From Biomaibacter acetigenes (GTDB lineage Bacteria > Bacillota > Thermosediminibacteria > Thermosediminibacterales > Tepidanaerobacteraceae): a stretch of 64,000 bases of DNA. The first letter of the stretch is position 1. Each line of letters opens with the position of its first letter. Both the position numbers and the translations under genes were made by a program. This document shows positions 58,851-64,000 of the stretch, piece after piece. The notes under the pieces were generated by a model. The model was not told the origin of the DNA. It was given only the letters and a program-made list of their open reading frames with translations, and did not search any database. Where the stretch lies: assembly GCF_003691585.1 (NCBI RefSeq), contig NZ_CP033169.1, positions 806,001-870,000 on the forward strand. The letters run 5' to 3'.

Positions 58851-59513
58851 ATGTCGGAAAATAATGACAAGCAGCAATATATCAAACACTGCGAGGAAAT
58901 CATCAGAAGCATAAAAGATATTGTTTCGGCCAAGATTATTACATCATCGGAAGGTAAGATATCCGAGATTCATGTTATAGCCAGTTCCAAAAGAAACCCC
59001 AAGCAGATAGTGAGGGATATTGAATCAGCCCTTATTGCCACTCTGGGTTCAGAAATAGATCATAAAAAGATAAGTGTCGCCCAGATAAACCATGAAAATG
59101 AATACATGTTCGATGTACGCTTAAAAATCGACGGCATTGGTGTGAGAAACTATAGATTCAATTATGAAGCATCAGTTACGCTCAGTGACCATGATGGAAA
59201 TACATATGAAGGAAAAGCTGAAGGTCCGGGGTCTATCCATGGGCGGCTGCGCACCGTCGCTGTAGCCACATTGAATGCAATCCAACAATTCCTGGGGGGG
59301 TCTTTTATTTTATCCCTGGAGGATGTGGTTGGTTTTAAAATAGGAGGAAAAGAAGCTCTGGGAGTTCTGGTGTCCATGGTCATTGAAGGGAGTGAAGAGC
59401 ATTTTTTGGGCAGTGCCCTCATAAAACAGGATAAAACAGAAGCCACGGTCGCAGCAGTGTTAAATGCAGTTAACAGAAAAATAAGTTTTATTGTAAAAGA
59501 GAATACAGTTTAA
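58851..59513 (+). CDS. Conserved-looking protein of unknown function
   Basis: 220 residues from ATG 58851, with GTGAGGTGATCGG before it. The N-terminal 90 residues (ISEIHVIASSKRNPKQIVRDIESALIATLGSEIDHKKISVAQI) look like an ACT/BON-like alpha-beta domain. The C-terminal part has two similar strand-rich stretches (YRFNYEASVTLSDHDGNTYEGKAEG, then ALGVLVSMVIEGSEEHFLGSALIKQDKTEATVAAVLNAVN). No membrane segment or cofactor motif is seen. It precedes a tiny membrane peptide gene and an HD-GYP gene. Function unknown. Confidence 0.75.
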   Translation: MSENNDKQQYIKHCEEIIRSIKDIVSAKIITSSEGKISEIHVIASSKRNPKQIVRDIESALIATLGSEIDHKKISVAQINHENEYMFDVRLKIDGIGVRNYRFNYEASVTLSDHDGNTYEGKAEGPGSIHGRLRTVAVATLNAIQQFLGGSFILSLEDVVGFKIGGKEALGVLVSMVIEGSEEHFLGSALIKQDKTEATVAAVLNAVNRKISFIVKENTV

Positions 59514-59597
59514 GGGCCGACAAATAAGAGCGAAGCGGTTTTATAGCCTGCTTGAATAGCGGTAGAGCAGAGCACCGAAAGAAAAGGGGGCTATAAA

Positions 59598-59687
59598 ATG
59601 AAGCTGAATGATACTCTGGTAAAGATCCTTCTGGCACTTTTTGCTTTAGTGCTGGCTGGTGGGGCAAATTTCAAGCTGGGTGGCTAA
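59598..59687 (+). CDS. 29-residue single-span membrane peptide
   Basis: ATG 59598 follows AAAAGGGGG with 7-base spacing. The peptide MKLNDTLVKILLALFALVLA, then GGANFKLGG, has one hydrophobic helix of about 15 residues with a charged start, and it ends at TAA 59685-59687. It is too short for standard gene calling. The ribosome binding site and composition argue that it is expressed. It could be a small membrane regulator of a neighbour. Confidence 0.5.
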   Translation: MKLNDTLVKILLALFALVLAGGANFKLGG

Positions 59688-59796
59688 TCTATAAAATAAA
59701 ATCATCATGTCGGCCCTAATTTTATGCAGATGATTTTTACTATCATACCCATGCTGATCAAATGAAATAATTTTATATGCTTGACAAGGTGAAAAA

Positions 59797-61062
59797 ATGA
59801 AAAAGAATATATACTTTAGTTTTCAAATTATATACTTTATTGTTGTAATAACAGCAGCTATTATAATTTTATATTTATCTTTGAATAATGATATCTTACG
59901 AAATAAGACATCTTTTTTTCTATTTTTATTTTTGGCTTCCCTGGCTGAAATATTACCGATAAATCTTCCCAAGGATGCTGAAGTGACTGTAGGTTTTGCC
60001 GTTTTTATGGGAGCCATACTTGTTTTGGGAACCAAGGCAAGTGTTTGGCTTGCCTTTATTGCGGCTGTTATACCAGAAATAAAAACGAAGCGTTTTATAA
60101 GAATACCTTACAATTCATTTGTTAATATAAGTATTTATATAATAATGGTTGGTGTTTCTGGTTATTTGTTTGAAATAACTGGAGGGACCCCTGGGAAAAT
60201 CAATATATTAAATGACATAATCCCAATGCTAGTATTAGTTTTTAGTTATCTTATTATGAATATAAGCCTTATTGCTTTAGCTCTTTCTATTTTACAAAAA
60301 GAGAATCTTTTCCATATATTTACCAGCAATTTTAAATGGGCATTGCCCAATTATCTTGCATTGGCACCTTTGGGAATTCTTCTGGCAATTATTTATATAA
60401 ATGTCGGTAGTGGGGGAATCCTTCTTTTTTTAGTCCCCCTTTTGATAGCACGCCATTCCTTCCAGCTTTATATGAACATGCGAAAAATTTATCTTGAGAC
60501 CATTCAGGCGCTGGCTACGGCCATAGAGGCCAAGGATCCTTATACACGAGGTCATTCCGAAAGAGTGGCCATGTATTCATCGATTATAGCCGAAGAGATG
60601 AATCTTCCGGAGGATTTTTTAAACACATTGAATTTTGCCGCATTGCTTCATGATATCGGAAAAATAGGCATACCCGATGAAATACTGAATAAGCCAGGCA
60701 AACTTTCCGAGGAAGAATTTGACAGGATAAGAATCCATCCGATCCTCGGTGCCAATATAGTGGAAAAAATTGACTTTCTGGCCCAGGCATCTTCATATAT
60801 AAGGTTTCATCATGAAAGGCAGAACGGGCGGGGTTATCCCGAGGGATTAAAGGGTGAAAATATTCCACTGGGGGCTGCTATACTGGCAGTGGCTGATGCT
60901 TTTGATGCGATGACTTCCGACAGGCCTTACCGGCGGGCGTGGAATTTAGATGATACATTACATGAAATCGAAAGCAATTCCGGTATCCAGTTCAGACCCG
61001 AAGTGGTAGAGGCTTTAAAAAATGCTGTAAAAAAAGGGAGAATCAGAATAGATGCTGGTTGA
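59797..61062 (+). CDS. Membrane-anchored HD-GYP domain phosphodiesterase
   Basis: 421 residues. The N-terminal 230 residues contain about seven hydrophobic helices, a MASE-like sensory region. From about residue 236 the HD-GYP domain starts: ALATAIEAKDPYTRGHSERVAMYS, His285-Asp286 in ALLHDIGKIGIPDEILNKPG, IRIHPILGANIV, HHERQNGRGYPEGLKG and DAFDAMTSDRPYRRA. HD-GYP enzymes hydrolyse cyclic di-GMP or related dinucleotides. All metal ligands and the GYP motif are present. The last 11 bases overlap the DUF5317 gene. Confidence 0.93.
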   Translation: MKKNIYFSFQIIYFIVVITAAIIILYLSLNNDILRNKTSFFLFLFLASLAEILPINLPKDAEVTVGFAVFMGAILVLGTKASVWLAFIAAVIPEIKTKRFIRIPYNSFVNISIYIIMVGVSGYLFEITGGTPGKINILNDIIPMLVLVFSYLIMNISLIALALSILQKENLFHIFTSNFKWALPNYLALAPLGILLAIIYINVGSGGILLFLVPLLIARHSFQLYMNMRKIYLETIQALATAIEAKDPYTRGHSERVAMYSSIIAEEMNLPEDFLNTLNFAALLHDIGKIGIPDEILNKPGKLSEEEFDRIRIHPILGANIVEKIDFLAQASSYIRFHHERQNGRGYPEGLKGENIPLGAAILAVADAFDAMTSDRPYRRAWNLDDTLHEIESNSGIQFRPEVVEALKNAVKKGRIRIDAG

Positions 61063-61621
61063 TTTTTTGGTAATATCTATTGTTATAGGTTTACTGAGAA
61101 AAGGGAATCTAAAAAGCCTTTCAAAAATACCCTTAAAAAAACTGGAACTTATTTTTATTTCTTTTATAATCCGTTATTTACCGCTGGTTTTAAAAGGCAA
61201 TCTTTTTGAAACAGCCGCAAGATTTAATCTCATTATAGTATCAGCGTCTTATCTACTATTGCTTTATGCTCTCGCTTCTAACTGGCATATTAAAACGATG
61301 CGGCTGGTAACCCTGGGTATTTTTTTAAATTTTGTCGTGATAGCGATTAATGGGGGGAAAATGCCGGTATCAATTCCAGCTTTAGATATAGTCGGTTTAG
61401 CAGAATTAAAGCCATTACTTTTTGACCCGTCCTATCTATACCATACTGCTATTAATTCAGCTACAAGGTTGAATTTCCTGGGGGATATTTTTCCTCTTCC
61501 GCCTCCATATCCCAGACCGAGAGTTTTTAGCATAGGGGACCTTTTAATGGGAATAGGTATATTTTTAACCATTCAGGATGCCATGTTGAAAAAAAGCAAA
61601 GCCAGTGGTAAAATATTATAG
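61052..61621 (+). CDS. DUF5317 membrane protein
   Basis: 189 residues with about five hydrophobic helices. VDFLVISIVIGLLRKGNLKSL at the start and NGGKMPVSIPAL in the centre fit DUF5317 proteins. The function of the family is unknown. Its start overlaps the HD-GYP gene by 11 bases (translational coupling), so a link to cyclic-dinucleotide signalling at the membrane is plausible but unproved. Confidence 0.82.
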   Translation: MLVDFLVISIVIGLLRKGNLKSLSKIPLKKLELIFISFIIRYLPLVLKGNLFETAARFNLIIVSASYLLLLYALASNWHIKTMRLVTLGIFLNFVVIAINGGKMPVSIPALDIVGLAELKPLLFDPSYLYHTAINSATRLNFLGDIFPLPPPYPRPRVFSIGDLLMGIGIFLTIQDAMLKKSKASGKIL

Positions 61622-61739
61622 ATAATTACAGAAAGGAACCTTACAGGTTCCTTATAAATTTTGAATGGCCTAAATTTTTGGAGAGCAGCTGATGTAAGGA
61701 TTTTTTATATATTACACTGGAGGAAGATGAGGTGACATT

Positions 61740-64000
61740 ATGCTCGGTATTTTAAACAAGATACTGGGGAATTCCAATGACAGGGAAGTTAAAAAACTGA
61801 ATATAATTGTGGAAGATGTAAACCGGTGGGAACCTGAAATAGAGAAACTTTCCGATAAAGAATTGCGGAAAAAGACCGATGAGTTTAAAGAGCGCCTTTC
61901 GGAAGGCGAGACACTGGAAGATCTACTCCCCGAGGCTTTTGCTGTGGTGAGGGAGGTTTCCAAAAGGACCCTTGGTATGCGCCCCTTTGATGTGCAGGTG
62001 CTGGGCGGTATCGTGCTTCATCAGGGACGCATAGCCGAGATGAAGACAGGTGAAGGAAAAACCCTGGTGGCCACCATGCCCGCCTATTTAAACGCATTAA
62101 CCGGAAAAGGTGTGCATGTAGTAACGGTCAACGATTACCTGGCTAGAAGAGACAGCGAGTGGATGGGGAAGATTTATAATTTCCTGGGCCTTGAAGTTGG
62201 CCTCATAGTCCACGACCTGGATTATGAAGCCAGAAAGAAGGCCTATAATGCCGATATAACCTACGGCACCAACAATGAATTCGGCTTTGATTACCTGAGG
62301 GACAACATGGTGCTGTATAAAGAGCAGATGGTTCAAAGACCCCTGAACTATGCCATCGTTGACGAGGTTGACAGCATACTCATAGATGAAGCCAGGACCC
62401 CCGCTGATCATTTCCGGTCAGGCGGAGGAATCTACGGATATTTACTACAGGTTTGCAAGATTCGTTCCCAGGTTGAAAGAGGGCGAAGACTACAACGTGG
62501 ATGAGAAGGCTCACAGCGTTATGCCCACGGAAAAAGGCATCAAGAAAGCCGAAAGTTTCCTCGGTGTTGAGAACCTGTATGATGAGGAAAACATGGAACT
62601 ATTGCACCATTTCCAGCAGGCACTGAAAGCCCATGCCCTCATGAAGATCGATAGAGACTATGTGGTAAAAGACGGCCAGGTTATTATCGTAGATGAATTT
62701 ACCGGAAGGCTCATGTTCGGAAGAAGGTACAGCGACGGCCTGCACCAGGCTATAGAGGCCAAGGAAGGCGTTAAAGTAGAGCATGAGAGCAAGACTCTTG
62801 CTACAATAACCTTCCAGAACTATTTCAGGATGTATAAGAAGCTTTCCGGCATGACAGGTACCGCTGCCACCGAGGAAGAGGAGTTCAGGAAGATATACGG
62901 GCTGGATGTGGTGGTCATACCCACAAACAAGCCCATGATAAGGGTTGATTACCCCGATGTGGTCTACAAGACCGAAAAGGGCAAATTTGAAGCCGTGGTC
63001 AATGAAATTGTGGAGTGTCACAAAAGAGGTCAGCCGGTGCTGGTAGGTACAGTTTCCATAGAAAAATCCGAGCTTTTGAGCAGTATGCTCAAAAGGAGGG
63101 GAATACCTCACCAGGTTCTGAATGCCAAGTACCACGAAAAGGAAGCCGAGATCGTGGCAAAGGCCGGCCAGAGAGGGGCAGTTACCATAGCCACGAACAT
63201 GGCCGGTAGGGGAACCGACATTGTGCTGGGTGAAGGGGTGGCAGAACTGGGAGGCCTTCATATTATAGGTACAGAGCGCCATGAGGCTCGCCGCATAGAC
63301 AACCAGCTCCGAGGCCGTTCCGGACGCCAGGGAGATCCGGGTTCTTCAAGATTTTATGTGTCTCTGGAAGATGATCTCATGAGGCTTTTCGGCTCCGATA
63401 ACATAAAGAGCATCATGGACCGCCTGGGTCTGGAGGAAGACCAGCCCATCGAGCACTCCCTGATTACAAAGGCCATAGAAAATGCGCAGAAAAAGGTGGA
63501 AGCCAGGAACTTTGACATAAGAAAACATGTGCTGGAATATGACGATGTCATGAATACCCAGAGGGAAGTCATATATTCCCAGCGCCGCAAGGTTCTGGAA
63601 AAGGAAGACCTCAAAGAAAGCATAAAACAGATGATAGTGGATGTGGTCGACAGGCTTCTGGAAATATATGCCGGAAAGGAGATCCATCCTGAAGAGTGGG
63701 ATATCAAAGGCCTTTCCGAATATATGGCGGATATATTCCAGATAAGGGATGTCATCGATTCCGCTTCTCTGGAGAACATGTCCAGGGATGATGTGCGGGA
63801 TACCCTCATCGAAAAAGCCCAGGCAGCCTATGAAAAGAAGGAAGAGGAACTGGGCAGCGAAACTATGCGGGAATTGGAAAGGTTCATCATGCTCAAGGTA
63901 GTGGACCAAAAATGGATGGACCACATCGACGCCATGGACCAGCTTCGGGAGGGCATAGGTCTTCGGGCTTACGGCCAGAGGGACCCGGTTATTGAATATA
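61740..64000 (+). CDS. secA: Preprotein translocase ATPase SecA, with apparent +1 frameshift; 3' end beyond the window
   Basis: Start ATG 61740. The frame is normal through Walker [21 protein letters not shown] and the DEAD region [15 protein letters not shown] (Pro221). A run of five C (62398-62402) then throws the reading into a wrong frame that stops at 62504. Removing one C gives the expected [20 protein letters not shown] and a frame open to the window end, with [45 protein letters not shown] and [26 protein letters not shown]. SecA is essential, so a sequencing or assembly error in the C-run is the simplest explanation. A second secA gene elsewhere, or slippage, are alternatives. About 80 or more residues of the C-terminus are missing here. 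Confidence 0.93.

Noticed and set aside
1-64000. Prophage, CRISPR-Cas, restriction-modification or large defence island
   Set aside because: No cas genes, integrase, phage structural genes or methylase motifs were found; only two IS elements and an MNT/HEPN pair.

Overview
The window reads as chromosomal DNA of a strictly anaerobic, endospore-forming, probably thermophilic member of the Bacillota, close to Thermoanaerobacterales or Thermosediminibacterales. The basis is the sporulation genes (spmA/spmB, ytrH/ytrI, ytaF), a selenium-dependent glycine reductase operon, T-box and glycine-riboswitch control, strong GGAGG ribosome binding sites, frequent TTG/GTG starts, and many ferredoxin- and thiol-type proteins. 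Species cannot be named from the sequence alone. No rRNA, tRNA or CRISPR array was found.

Layout. 1-670: decayed gene fragments and a promoter. 674-9886: a LacI-regulated alpha-glucoside operon (two permeases, binding lipoprotein, GH65 phosphorylase, and a fused beta-phosphoglucomutase/debranching-type hydrolase). Two identical LacI-type operators flank the regulator gene. 9999-20069: a 4Fe-4S protein behind a Crp/Fnr-type box, an L,D-transpeptidase, spmAB, a TtcA-like enzyme, threonine aldolase, a Uma2 nuclease, acylphosphatase, rarA, ytrHI and cheB. 20222-24086: a P1 peptidase, an intact IS1634-type element flanked by an 87-bp direct duplication, and an MNT/HEPN pair. 24100-27776: an Ile T-box leader and a type-2 isoleucyl-tRNA synthetase gene. 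27790-32000: nitroreductase, an OGG-type glycosylase preceded by a decayed copy of its own 5' end, sdpI/sdpR, and a membrane metal-dependent hydrolase. 32130-39021: glycine riboswitch, trxA, grdE, grdA(Sec), grdB(Sec), grdC, grdD. 39300-49070: an orphan small protein, a SsuABC/TauABC-like importer, ytaF, a GlnK/GlnL-like two-component system, and a TAXI-type TRAP transporter. 49311-56332: LemA and a TPM-domain protein, a CoA-disulfide reductase/TusA/DsrE2 sulfur-trafficking operon, a uridine-kinase-like TGS protein and a cold-shock protein. 56472-64000: HPF, a decayed IS1182-type element, an unknown protein, an HD-GYP protein with a DUF5317 partner, and secA carrying an apparent +1 frameshift and running off the window.

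How the genes work together. The first operon would import an oligosaccharide, split it with phosphate to beta-glucose-1-phosphate and convert this to glucose-6-phosphate. The glycine reductase operon would make acetyl phosphate from glycine, with expression sensed by glycine itself. The grdA and grdB genes each need an in-frame UGA read as selenocysteine, so a standard gene caller breaks both. Intercistronic hairpins without T-tracts lie next to all three solute-binding-protein genes, which suggests a common way to set high binding-protein to permease ratios. Small dispersed palindromes (TGAGTCA...TGACTCA) sit in three intergenic regions, once inside the T-box leader and once at the break of a decayed gene copy.
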